The notes beneath the pieces are model-generated. The model was not told the DNA's origin, made no database searches, and worked only from the letters and a program-made list of their open reading frames with translations. The position numbers and the translations under genes were made by a program. Of a DNA stretch of 26,788 nucleotides, positions 7,472 through 15,235 are shown piece after piece. Origin of the DNA: DASVSE01 sp036399715. GTDB taxonomy: Bacteria > Bacteroidota > Rhodothermia > Rhodothermales > Rubricoccaceae. The stretch lies in assembly GCA_036399715.1 (NCBI GenBank), contig DASWMO010000339.1:1-26788 (forward strand), written 5' to 3'. The first letter of the stretch is position 1, and each line of letters opens with the position of its first letter.

Positions 7472-8350
7472 ATGCTCGACCTCCACGACGTCAGCCACGT
7501 CTACGCCAACGGCACGCGGGCGCTCGACCACGTCACCTTGTCCATTCCCCGCGGCATGTACGGCCTCCTCGGCCCGAACGGTGCTGGCAAGTCGACGCTG
7601 ATGCGGACCATCGCGACGCTGCAGGCGCCGACGGAGGGGACGGTCCACTTCGGCGACGTCGACGTGATCGCCGAGCCGGAGAAGCTGCGGCGCACGCTCG
7701 GCTACCTCCCTCAGGACTTCGGGGTGTACCCGCGCGTCTCGGCCTACGGGATGCTCGACCACATGGCGGTCCTGAAAGGCGTCACGTCGGCGTCGGACCG
7801 CAAGGCGACGGTCGAGACGCTTCTTCACCAGACGAACCTGTGGGGCGTCCGCAAGAAGTTGCTCTCGGGCTTCTCCGGCGGGATGCGGCAGCGCTTCGGC
7901 ATCGCCCAGGCGCTCATCGGCAACCCGGAGCTGATCATCGTCGACGAGCCCACCGCCGGCCTGGACCCGGAAGAGCGCAACCGCTTCCTGAACCTGCTCG
8001 CCAAGATCGGCGAGAACGTGGTAGTGATCCTGTCGACCCACATCGTCGCGGACGTGGCCGACCTCTGCCCCCGCGTGGCCATCCTCGCCGACGGGCGCGT
8101 CCAGCGCGACGGGCCGCCCCAGGATCTCATCCACGCGACCCGGGGCCGGATCTGGAGGAAGGTGGTCGAGCGGGGGGCACTCGCCGACTACCGGGAGCGG
8201 TACGAGATCCTCTCCACGCGCCTCTTCGCCGGCCGTACGGCCGTCCACGTCCTCTCCGACCGCGACCCCGGCGACGGCTTCGCCCCGGTCGACGCCGGCC
8301 TCGAGGACGTCTACTTCTGCACGCTCGCTCAGGCGCGCCGCGCCGCCTGA
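7472..8350 (+). CDS. ABC transporter ATP-binding protein
   Basis: This 292-aa ATPase begins MLDLHDVSHVYANGTRALDHV. It has Walker A (GPNGAGKSTL, about residues 37-46), the Q loop (YLPQDFG), signature FSGGMRQRFGIAQAL, Walker B (LIIVDEPTAGLDP) and the H loop (STHIV). The signature Leu is Phe, which is seen in this subfamily. The C-terminal 75 residues after the nucleotide domain are an accessory region typical of ABC-2 type exporters. The start at 7472 is chosen because upstream codons of the long open frame have no homology. It lies 9 nt before the permease/peptidase gene, so the two form an operon and very likely one transporter. Confidence 0.95.
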   Translation: MLDLHDVSHVYANGTRALDHVTLSIPRGMYGLLGPNGAGKSTLMRTIATLQAPTEGTVHFGDVDVIAEPEKLRRTLGYLPQDFGVYPRVSAYGMLDHMAVLKGVTSASDRKATVETLLHQTNLWGVRKKLLSGFSGGMRQRFGIAQALIGNPELIIVDEPTAGLDPEERNRFLNLLAKIGENVVVILSTHIVADVADLCPRVAILADGRVQRDGPPQDLIHATRGRIWRKVVERGALADYRERYEILSTRLFAGRTAVHVLSDRDPGDGFAPVDAGLEDVYFCTLAQARRAA

Positions 8351-8359
8351 TCCGCACCC

Positions 8360-11300
8360 ATGCTCATCCACATCGCGCGCTTCGAATTCCGCTACCTGCT
8401 CAAGAACCCACTCCTGTGGGGAACGGCCGCCGCCACGTTCGCGCTGCTGGTCGCCGGGATGAGCGTGGAGGGGTTCGAACTCGGCTCTGAAGGTGGCCTT
8501 CTCATGAACGCGGCGTACGCGACGCTGCGCAACTACCTGGTCGTCTCGGTCTTTTTCATGTTCGTCACGACGGCGTTCGTCGCCGGTGCTGTGCTCCGCG
8601 ACGACCATACCGGCTTCGGCCCGATCGTCCGTTCGACGCGGATCACGAAGTTCGAGTACGTCATCGGCCGCTTCCTCGGCGCCTTCGCGGTCGCGGCACT
8701 CTGCCTGCTCGTCGTGCCGGTCGGCATCTGGCTCGGATCGCAGATGCCGTGGGCGAACCCGGCCGCCCTCGGCCCGAACCGGCTCGCCGACCACCTCTAC
8801 GCCTACGTCCTGCTCGCGCTGCCGAACGTCTTCGTCCACTCGGCCGTCTTCTTCGCGCTGGCGACGATCACCCGCTCGCTGATGGGGACGTACCTCGGCG
8901 TCATCGGCTTCGTCTCCGGGTTCTTCGTCCTGGCGAACGCCTTCGAGGACCGGCCGCAGCTCCAGACGGCGGTGGCCCTCGCCGATCCGTTCGGCGGGCG
9001 CGCTCTCGCCGACGCCACTCGCTACTGGACGGTAGCCGAGCGGAACGTGCTGCTGCCCGATTTCACTGGGGCGCTTCTCTACAACCGGCTGCTGTGGATC
9101 GGCGTCGGCGTCCTCTGTCTGGCGTTCGCCTACGCGGCCTACCGCTATGCCGACCAGGGGATGTCGAGGCGGGAGCGGAGGAAGCAGACGCTCGCTCAGC
9201 GGGTGTTCACGGAAGCCTCAGGGGGCGCAGAGGTCACCCAGCTGCCCTCTCCCCGATACGGCACTTCGGCCCTGCGCGTGCTGCTGTGGATGCGCACCCG
9301 GTTCGAGATGACGCAGGTCGTCCTGAGCCCCGCCTTCCCCGTCCTGATGGCGTGGGGGCTGTTCACGACGCTCGTCTCCCTGACCACCCAGCGCGACCCG
9401 GACGGGAAGCCGAGCTACCCGACCACGCTCTCGATGATTCCGGAGCTGGAGAACGGCATGGCACTGATCCCGCTCGTCATCGCCATCTACTATGCGGGCG
9501 AGCTTGTCTGGCGCGAACGCGACCGGCGCATGCACGAGATCGTCGGTGCGGCGCCGATGCCGAACTGGGGCTACGTGGTGCCGAAGACGCTGGCGATGGC
9601 CCTCGTGCTCGTGTCCATGTTGCTCACGACGGTCGTCGCCTCCGTCGCCGTCCAGCTCTCGCTCGGGTACACCGACCTGGAGCCGGGGAAGTATCTGCTT
9701 TGGTACGTGCTGCCCTTGACCTGGGACATGCTGCTCCTGGCGGCGCTCGCGGTCTTCGTCCAGGCGCTCAGTCCCCACAAGGCCGTCGGGTGGGGCGTCA
9801 TGGTGCTCTTCGTCCTCTGGCAGCACCTCAACACGGGCATCGACCACGTCCTCCTCAACTACGGTGCCACGCCCGCGATGCCACTCAGCGACCTCAACGG
9901 CGCCGGCTCGTTCTGGAAGGGTGCGTGGACGCTCCGCCTCTACTGGGGCGCGTTCTCGACCCTCCTTCTCGTCTGTGCGCACCTGTTGTGGGGGCGCGGC
10001 ACCGAGGTCCGGCTGAAGCCGAGACTAGCGCTCGCGCGGCGACGTCTGGCAGGTTCGCCCGGATGGGTCGTCGGCGGGGCCCTGCTGACGCTCCTCGCCA
10101 CTGGCGCCTGGACGTACTACAACACCAACGTCCTCAACCGGTACCAGACGCCGAGCGCGAGCATCGCCGAGGCGGCCGAGTTCGAGAGGCGGTACTGGAG
10201 GTACCACGACCTGCCGCAGCCGTCGGTCGCGGCCATGACGCTCGACGTCGCCCTCTACCCGGAGGAGCGGCGGGCCGTGACGACGGGCCGCTACCGGCTC
10301 CGCAACCTGACGGCGCAGCCCATCCCCGACGTCCACGTCCGCTATCTGGCCGGCGACCTCGACCTCACCCGCGCCACCGTCGCGGGCGCACGGCTGGTCC
10401 TCGACGACCCCGAGCACGGCTACCGCATCTACCGCCTCGACCGGCCGATGCGGCCGGGCGAAGAGCGGGTCCTCGCGTTCGAGACCCGGCGCTGGAACCG
10501 CGGCTTTCGCAATGGGGCCCCGAGCACGGTGCTCGTCGAGAACGGCACCTTCCTCAACGAGAGCCAGATCGCGCCCTTCATCGGGATGAGCCCCTTCGGC
10601 CTGATCCAGGACCCCGCGATCCGCCGGAGGTACGGCCTGCCGGAGGCACCCCGCCAGCCGGTGCTGGAGGACCTCGCTGCGACGGCGAAGCCCGCGTTCG
10701 GCCGCACGTGGGCAACGTCGGATGTCACCGTGTCGACGTCGGCCGACCAGACGCCGCTCGCGCCGGGGGACAAGGTCTCCGACGTCACGCGCGGCGGACG
10801 GCGCACCGCCCGCTTCGTGTCAGGTGCCCCGATCCGGGCGCGCTTTTCGGTCCTGTCGGCGCGGTACGCGGAGACGCACCGCCGGCACGCCGGGGTCGAC
10901 CTCGCCGTGTATTACCACCCCGCGCACGCGTGGAACGTCGACCGGATGCTCGACGCGATGGCAGCGTCGCTCGACTACTACCAGGCGAACTTCGGTTCGT
11001 ACCAGTTCAACCACGCCCGGATCGTCGAATTCCCGGGCTACCACGACTTCGCCCAGGCGTTCGCCGGCACCATCCCGTACTCGGAGACGGTGGGGTTCAT
11101 CTCGAACTACACCGCACCCGAGACGATCGACTACGTCACGGGCATGACCGCGCACGAGCTCGCGCACCAGTACTGGGCGCACCAGCTTGTCGGCGCAGAG
11201 ATGGAGGGCGACGGGGTGCTGACCGAGACGCTCGCCCAGTACTCGGCGCTGATGGTGGTCAAGAGGCTCCGGGGCAGGGACCAGATCCGCCGCTTCCTGC

Positions 11301-11932
11301 AGTTTGAGCTCGACGAGTACCTCGATTCCCGCTCCGACGGCGACCCGCCGCTCGTCCGCGAGTCGGGTCAGCACCACGTCATCTACGACAAGGGGTCGCT
11401 GGTCATGTACCTGCTGCAGGAGCGGCTGGGCGAGGCGGCGGTCAACCGGGCGCTTCGGAAGCTGCTCCAGCGGTACCGGTTCAGGGGGGCGCCGTACCCC
11501 CGCTCGCTCGACCTCGTCGCGGCCCTGCGCGCCGAGGCGCGGACCCCCGAAGCGCAGGCGCTGATCACGGACCTCTTTGAGCGCGTCACGCTCTACGACT
11601 TGAAGGTCACCCAGCCGTCGGCCGTCCGCCGCGCCGACGGGAGGTGGGACGTGTCGGTGCCGGTCGAGGCGGCGAAAGTCTACGTAGACGGGCACGGCGT
11701 GGAGACGGAGGCCCCGCTGGCCGAGCGCATCGAGGTCGGCCTCTTCACGGCCGAGCCGGGCCGCGACGCCTTCGACACGGCGGACGTGATCCGCTTGGAG
11801 CGCCAGCCCGTCCGTTCAGGAGCGCAGACGCTGACGTTCGTGACCGACCGCAGGCCCACCTACGTAGGCGTCGACCCCTACAATTACTACATCGACCGGG
11901 ACTCAGGGGACAACGTGGCACCGTTGAACTGA
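8360..11932 (+). CDS. ABC-2 type permease fused to M1-family metallopeptidase
   Basis: This 1190-aa protein has two parts. Residues 1 to about 590 form an ABC-2-like permease with roughly twelve hydrophobic helices in two sets (first about 17-260, second about 325-555, with a last helix near 570-588). Residues about 610-1190 look like the beta-rich N-domain and gluzincin domain of M1 aminopeptidases. The zinc motif is HELAH (H932, E933, H936), and TETLAQYSALMVV supplies the third ligand E956. The spacing from H936 to E956 leaves 19 residues, one more than the textbook HExxH-x18-E. The topology suggests the peptidase faces the outside of the inner membrane. The family is known as ABC permease/M1 aminopeptidase fusions in Bacteroidota; peptide export or processing is inference. 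The ATPase gene ends 9 nt upstream. Confidence 0.9.
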   Translation: MLIHIARFEFRYLLKNPLLWGTAAATFALLVAGMSVEGFELGSEGGLLMNAAYATLRNYLVVSVFFMFVTTAFVAGAVLRDDHTGFGPIVRSTRITKFEYVIGRFLGAFAVAALCLLVVPVGIWLGSQMPWANPAALGPNRLADHLYAYVLLALPNVFVHSAVFFALATITRSLMGTYLGVIGFVSGFFVLANAFEDRPQLQTAVALADPFGGRALADATRYWTVAERNVLLPDFTGALLYNRLLWIGVGVLCLAFAYAAYRYADQGMSRRERRKQTLAQRVFTEASGGAEVTQLPSPRYGTSALRVLLWMRTRFEMTQVVLSPAFPVLMAWGLFTTLVSLTTQRDPDGKPSYPTTLSMIPELENGMALIPLVIAIYYAGELVWRERDRRMHEIVGAAPMPNWGYVVPKTLAMALVLVSMLLTTVVASVAVQLSLGYTDLEPGKYLLWYVLPLTWDMLLLAALAVFVQALSPHKAVGWGVMVLFVLWQHLNTGIDHVLLNYGATPAMPLSDLNGAGSFWKGAWTLRLYWGAFSTLLLVCAHLLWGRGTEVRLKPRLALARRRLAGSPGWVVGGALLTLLATGAWTYYNTNVLNRYQTPSASIAEAAEFERRYWRYHDLPQPSVAAMTLDVALYPEERRAVTTGRYRLRNLTAQPIPDVHVRYLAGDLDLTRATVAGARLVLDDPEHGYRIYRLDRPMRPGEERVLAFETRRWNRGFRNGAPSTVLVENGTFLNESQIAPFIGMSPFGLIQDPAIRRRYGLPEAPRQPVLEDLAATAKPAFGRTWATSDVTVSTSADQTPLAPGDKVSDVTRGGRRTARFVSGAPIRARFSVLSARYAETHRRHAGVDLAVYYHPAHAWNVDRMLDAMAASLDYYQANFGSYQFNHARIVEFPGYHDFAQAFAGTIPYSETVGFISNYTAPETIDYVTGMTAHELAHQYWAHQLVGAEMEGDGVLTETLAQYSALMVVKRLRGRDQIRRFLQFELDEYLDSRSDGDPPLVRESGQHHVIYDKGSLVMYLLQERLGEAAVNRALRKLLQRYRFRGAPYPRSLDLVAALRAEARTPEAQALITDLFERVTLYDLKVTQPSAVRRADGRWDVSVPVEAAKVYVDGHGVETEAPLAERIEVGLFTAEPGRDAFDTADVIRLERQPVRSGAQTLTFVTDRRPTYVGVDPYNYYIDRDSGDNVAPLN

Positions 11933-12091
11933 GCGTAGCACGTGCCTCCCCAAGGCCCGGGGCACCGCGACGGCAGACGTGCTAGCGGCCGCCCCTGGTT
12001 CACGGGCGCGTGCTTGGACGTGCCAGCGCCACTCTGCACACGGTCCGATCCGTCCCCGAGCACCAATGCACGAGGCATGGCGGGCCTGCTT
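11933..12091. terminator. Possible bidirectional terminator region between convergent genes
   Basis: The permease/peptidase and the histidine kinase converge here. An inverted repeat TAGCACGT (11936-11943) and ACGTGCTA (11977-11984) brackets an inner CCCC/GGGG stem. No T-run follows, so this would be a hairpin aid to termination rather than a classic intrinsic terminator. Confidence 0.4.
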
Positions 12092-13516
12092 TCAGAATCG
12101 GAATGAGAACGTGGTCGCCTCGTTGGGCACCGAGTGGACGGTCAGCGTGCCGCCATGGAGCCGCATGATCTGGCGGGCGAGCCCGAGCCCGATCCCCGAC
12201 CCGCCCGCCTTCGTCGTGAAGAACGGGACGAAGACCCGCTCCCGCGTCTCAGGCGAGAGCCCGGGCCCGTTGTCGGTCACGTCGATCGTCGGGCGGCCGG
12301 ACGGGCCCTGTCGGGCGACGACCTCGACCCGGCCGCCCTCCACGCCGTCGAGGGCCTGGACGGCGTTGAGGACCACGTTGACGAGCGCCTGCTCGAGCAG
12401 GTCCGGGTCGGCCACGAGCTCTAGGCCCGGCGGTTCGACGCGGAGCCCGAGCTCGAGTCCCTGGTCGCGGGCCGTCGCCCGGACGAGCGTCGTGACGTCG
12501 CCGAGGAGCGGTCCCGCCGGGACGACCTGGAACGACGGGCGGGGGAGATGCGAGACGCTCCGGTACGCCTCGACAAAGTGGACCAAACCGTCGCACCGGC
12601 GGCGGATCACGCCGAGCGCCTCCAAAGCGCCGGCCAGGGCCGTCTCCGGGCGGTCGTTTCCAAGGCGATCGCTTCCGAGGCGGTCGTCGCCGAGGAGGTC
12701 GCCGGCCGTCGCAGCGAGCGAGGCGATGGGGGCCACCGAGTTCATGATCTCGTGCGTGAGGACGCGCGTGAGCTGCTGCCACGCCTCGGCCTCCTTCTCC
12801 TCGAGTTCGGGCCGGATGTCCTGGAGCGACGCCAGCGTGTAGAGCGCGCCGCCGAGCTGAAACCGGGTCGTCTGGACGACGAGCGTGAGGTCCCGGTCGT
12901 CCCGGTCGACCTCGACGAGCGCCCGCCGGCCCGCCCGGACGTCGCGGAGCGCGTCGGCCAGGGCGGGCCGGCGGGCTGCGAGGGCGTCGAGCGTGCGAGG
13001 GGGGCGGACTCCCAGGAGCCGCCCCGCCGCCTCGTTGAACAGCGCGACGTGGCCGTCGTCGCGGACGGCCACGAGGGCGACGCCGACATGGCGGACGACC
13101 GTCTGGAGGTACTGGGCCTGCTCCTCCCGCTCGCTCCGGACCCGGCGGAACGCCTCGACGACGTCGGTGAGCGCCGCCCGGACGGCGTCGAGGAGCGGCC
13201 CGCTGCCGCCCGTGAAGCTCACCGACAGGTCGTCGTTGCGGACGCCGTCGAGGAACCGGACAAGGTCGCGGACGGGCCGCTCGACCGAGCGGACCAGGAA
13301 CAGCGCCTGCGCCGCCGCGACGAGCCCGGCCGTGGCGGCCCCGCCTGCCTGCCCACGCGCGCCCAGCCACACCGCGACACCCGTCGCAGCGGCGACGCCG
13401 AGGAGGCGCCCGACGAGGCGGACGCGGTGCCGGACCACGACGCGGTCCAGCCGGTCGATCCCCGCGCGTCCGCCCCGGGTGGACGGCGGCAGGGGCGGGC
13501 GCGGGGGGGGCGTCAC
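12092..13516 (-). CDS. NtrY/AtoS-like sensor histidine kinase
   Basis: This 474-aa kinase starts at a GTG (13514-13516) that overlaps the stop of the activator gene (GTGA), so the two are coupled. Two closely spaced helices (about 34-52 and 57-75) anchor it with almost no periplasmic loop. A HAMP-like linker and a PAS domain (about 125-225, with FNEAAGRLLGVRPP) follow. The H-box LTHEIMNSVAPIASLA has H255; the N box is NVVLNAVQAL, then DNGPGL, PFFTTK and GSGIGLGLARQI. The HEIMNS form is typical of Bacteroidota kinases paired with NtrC-type activators. Sensing is probably cytoplasmic or within the membrane. An unusual LGDDRLGSDRLGNDRP run follows the H-box helix, from a 15-bp triplication. A C8 run lies just after the start. 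Confidence 0.92.
   Translation of the reverse strand: MTPPPRPPLPPSTRGGRAGIDRLDRVVVRHRVRLVGRLLGVAAATGVAVWLGARGQAGGAATAGLVAAAQALFLVRSVERPVRDLVRFLDGVRNDDLSVSFTGGSGPLLDAVRAALTDVVEAFRRVRSEREEQAQYLQTVVRHVGVALVAVRDDGHVALFNEAAGRLLGVRPPRTLDALAARRPALADALRDVRAGRRALVEVDRDDRDLTLVVQTTRFQLGGALYTLASLQDIRPELEEKEAEAWQQLTRVLTHEIMNSVAPIASLAATAGDLLGDDRLGSDRLGNDRPETALAGALEALGVIRRRCDGLVHFVEAYRSVSHLPRPSFQVVPAGPLLGDVTTLVRATARDQGLELGLRVEPPGLELVADPDLLEQALVNVVLNAVQALDGVEGGRVEVVARQGPSGRPTIDVTDNGPGLSPETRERVFVPFFTTKAGGSGIGLGLARQIMRLHGGTLTVHSVPNEATTFSFRF
12649..12693. repeat. Three 15-bp tandem repeats inside the kinase gene
   Basis: Three units of 15 bp (12649-12663, 12664-12678, 12679-12693) each begin GGCGRTCG and differ at a few positions. 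They keep frame and encode the five-residue unit (L)G-D/S/N-D-R-L/P three times. The middle unit contains the palindrome GCGATCGC. Confidence 0.8.
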
Positions 13517-14898
13517 AGCCCGTACTTCTCGATCCGGCGGTAGAGCGACTTCCGCGTCAGCCCCAGCTCCGCCGCGGCCCGGCTGATGTTGCCGCCGTGC
13601 TTCGAGAGCGCCTTCAGGACGGCCGACCGCTCGATCTGCTCCAGGTCGAGGTACTCCGGGAGCCCGTCCGGCCCGCCAGGCCCCACGTCCGGGGCCGGAA
13701 CGAGCGCGAGGTCCAGCGGTCCCAGCACGTCGCCGTCGGCGAGGACGACGGCCCGCTCGACGGCGTGCTGGAGCTCGCGGACGTTCCCGGGCCACGCGTG
13801 CGCCCGCATGGCCTCGACGGCCGCCGCGCTCAGGCGGAGGCCCGTCCGCCCGTACTTCCGGGCGTAGAGCGCGAGAAAGTGGGCGGCCAGGAGCGGGACG
13901 TCCTCGGCCCGCTCGCGGAGGGCCGGGAGGTGGAGCTCGACCGTGTTGATCCGGTAGAGGAGGTCCTGCCGGAAGGCCCCCTCGGCGACGAGCCTGTGGA
14001 GCGGCCGGTTCGTCGCCGCGACGACGCGGATGTCGACCGGGCGCGGGCGCGACTCGCCGAGCCGCGTGACCGTCCGGGTCTGGAGGGCCGAGAGGAGCTT
14101 GGCCTGCTGGGCCGGCCCGACGTTCCCGATCTCGTCGAGGAACAGCGTCCCCCCGTCGGCCGCCTCGAACCGGCCTGGCCGGTCGTCGGCGGCGCCCGTG
14201 AAGGCCCCCTTGGCGTAGCCGAACAGCTCGCTCTCGAAGAGCGAGCCCGGGAGGGCCCCGAGATCGACGCACACGAACACCTCGGCCGCGCGCGCCGACG
14301 CCTGGTGGACGGCCCGGGCGACGACCTCCTTGCCCGTCCCGTTCTCGCCGAGCAGGAGCACGTTGGCGTCCGTCGCGGCCACCTTCTCGACGAGGGCGAG
14401 GACGCGGCGGATGGCGGCGCTCTGGCCGACGACCTCGGGGAACCGGCCCGCCGGGGCTTGCCCGAGCGCGTCGCGCTGGACCCGGAGCCGGTCGGCCTCG
14501 GCCTGCGCCCGCCGGAGCCGGACGGCCGACGCGACGGTCGCGAGCATCCGCTCGTTCTGCCACGGCTTCGTCACGAAGTCGACGGCACCCCGCTTCATCG
14601 CCTCGACCGCGAGGTCGACGTCTCCGTACGCTGTCATCATCACGACGGCCGCCTGGGGGTCTAGGGCGAGCACGCGCTCCAGCCACATCAACCCCTCCTG
14701 CCCGCTGGAGGCGTCGCGGGCGAAGTTCATGTCCAGCAGGACCGCGTCGACGGGGTCCTCCTGAAGGAGTGTCGGGACGGCCGCGGGCGACGTGGCCGTC
14801 CGAACCGCCATCCCGTGCCGCTCGAACAGGAGCCGGAGCGCCGTCAGGACGTCCTCGTTGTCGTCGATGACGAGGAGCCGGCTCGCGGGTGGGGGCAT
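13513..14898 (-). CDS. NtrC-family sigma54-dependent response regulator
   Basis: This 461-aa protein has a receiver domain (1-120) with D12/D13, phosphoacceptor D56 (LLDMNFARD), T89 and K111. The AAA+ domain (about 155-390) has Walker A GENGTGKE (184-191), GAFTGA at 231-236 (the sigma54-contacting loop, fully conserved) and Walker B TLFLDE (251-256). A C-terminal Fis-type helix-turn-helix (about 436-461, NISRAAAELGLTRKSLYRRIEKYGL) binds DNA. With GAFTGA intact it should be an active bacterial enhancer-binding protein. The stop overlaps the kinase start. The start is the ATG complementary to 14896-14898. The divergent efflux operon with a sigma54-like promoter is the obvious target. Confidence 0.96.
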   Translation of the reverse strand: MPPPASRLLVIDDNEDVLTALRLLFERHGMAVRTATSPAAVPTLLQEDPVDAVLLDMNFARDASSGQEGLMWLERVLALDPQAAVVMMTAYGDVDLAVEAMKRGAVDFVTKPWQNERMLATVASAVRLRRAQAEADRLRVQRDALGQAPAGRFPEVVGQSAAIRRVLALVEKVAATDANVLLLGENGTGKEVVARAVHQASARAAEVFVCVDLGALPGSLFESELFGYAKGAFTGAADDRPGRFEAADGGTLFLDEIGNVGPAQQAKLLSALQTRTVTRLGESRPRPVDIRVVAATNRPLHRLVAEGAFRQDLLYRINTVELHLPALRERAEDVPLLAAHFLALYARKYGRTGLRLSAAAVEAMRAHAWPGNVRELQHAVERAVVLADGDVLGPLDLALVPAPDVGPGGPDGLPEYLDLEQIERSAVLKALSKHGGNISRAAAELGLTRKSLYRRIEKYGL

Positions 14899-15007
14899 GG
14901 GGGAGGGGCGACGGGGATTGAGGGCCGACCGCCAATAACTGTTCCGCCAGGATTCCGCCGGGCTCAGGCCCGCTCGGTGGCATGTCAGTGCGCGGGGGTG
15001 AGCGTCG

Positions 15008-15036
15008 GCGCACACCTCCCTGTGCGCGAGCGCACA
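15008..15036. promoter_or_regulatory. Candidate enhancer (UAS) of the NtrC-type activator
   Basis: Three 7-bp half-sites alternate in orientation: GCGCACA, 6 nt, TGTGCGC, 2 nt, GCGCACA. Neighbouring arms form two perfect dyads that share the central arm. They lie about 80 to 108 bp upstream of the predicted transcription start, the usual distance for sigma54 enhancers. Binding by the adjacent activator is inference from position. Confidence 0.5.
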
Positions 15037-15089
15037 CCCGGGACCCGGCAGGCGGCCTGTAATACCCGTTTCGGGCAAGGTACCCTGCC

Positions 15090-15106
15090 CGGCACGGGCG
15101 TTGACA
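15090..15106 (+). promoter_or_regulatory. Candidate sigma54 (-24/-12) promoter
   Basis: CGGCACG, four bases, TTGAC at 15090-15105 matches TGGCACG-N4-TTGC except at the first T and the -12 C. The invariant GG of -24 and the G of -12 are present with correct spacing. It faces the efflux operon, and a GAFTGA-containing activator is encoded just upstream. Confidence 0.55.
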
Positions 15107-15235
15107 GCAGGGCAGATCTCCCTCCTGGCCCCGATGCCCGCGTCTCCGTCCACCGCCCCTCCGACGTCCCCGTCGAACCACGTGCTTTCGCGGCCTGCCG
15201 GGAGCCCCATCGGAACAGATGGGAGCGGGCCGGGG

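Larger units (their letters stand above)
14899..15235. promoter_or_regulatory. Divergent control region: half-site array, long dyad and sigma54-like promoter
   Basis: This 337-nt spacer lies between the activator gene and the efflux operon. A half-site GTGCGC occurs at 14988-14993. Then come GCGCACA (15008-15014), its reverse complement TGTGCGC (15021-15027), and GCGCACA (15030-15036). A 34-bp dyad (15065-15098) is centred at 15081.5, with inner arms CGGGCA/TGCCCG and outer CCCG/CGGG. GGCACG (15091-15096), N4, TTGA (15101-15104) is close to the sigma54 consensus, with the GG-to-(C) spacing correct and one deviation (A for C at -12). The predicted transcription start is near 15116, leaving a leader of about 120 nt. 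Confidence 0.6.

Noticed and set aside
7223..8839. A 538-codon minus-strand frame opposite the ABC ATPase and the permease start.
   Set aside because: It is antisense to two genes with clear motifs, has no recognisable domain, and its composition is that of a GC-rich shadow frame.
8749..11307. An 852-codon plus-strand frame inside the permease/peptidase gene.
   Set aside because: It is the +1 shadow of the fusion gene. It is Arg/Pro/Gly/Ala-rich without hydrophobic helices, while the main frame has permease helices and a zinc site.
14981..14996. TGGCATG followed by TGCGC as a sigma54 promoter further upstream in the activator-efflux spacer.
   Set aside because: The GG-to-GC spacing is off by one and the -12 part is poor. 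The element at 15090-15106 fits better.
15008..15036. The GCGCACA arms as an intrinsic terminator hairpin.
   Set aside because: They lie between divergent genes, where no transcript needs to end, and no T-run follows. An enhancer role fits better.
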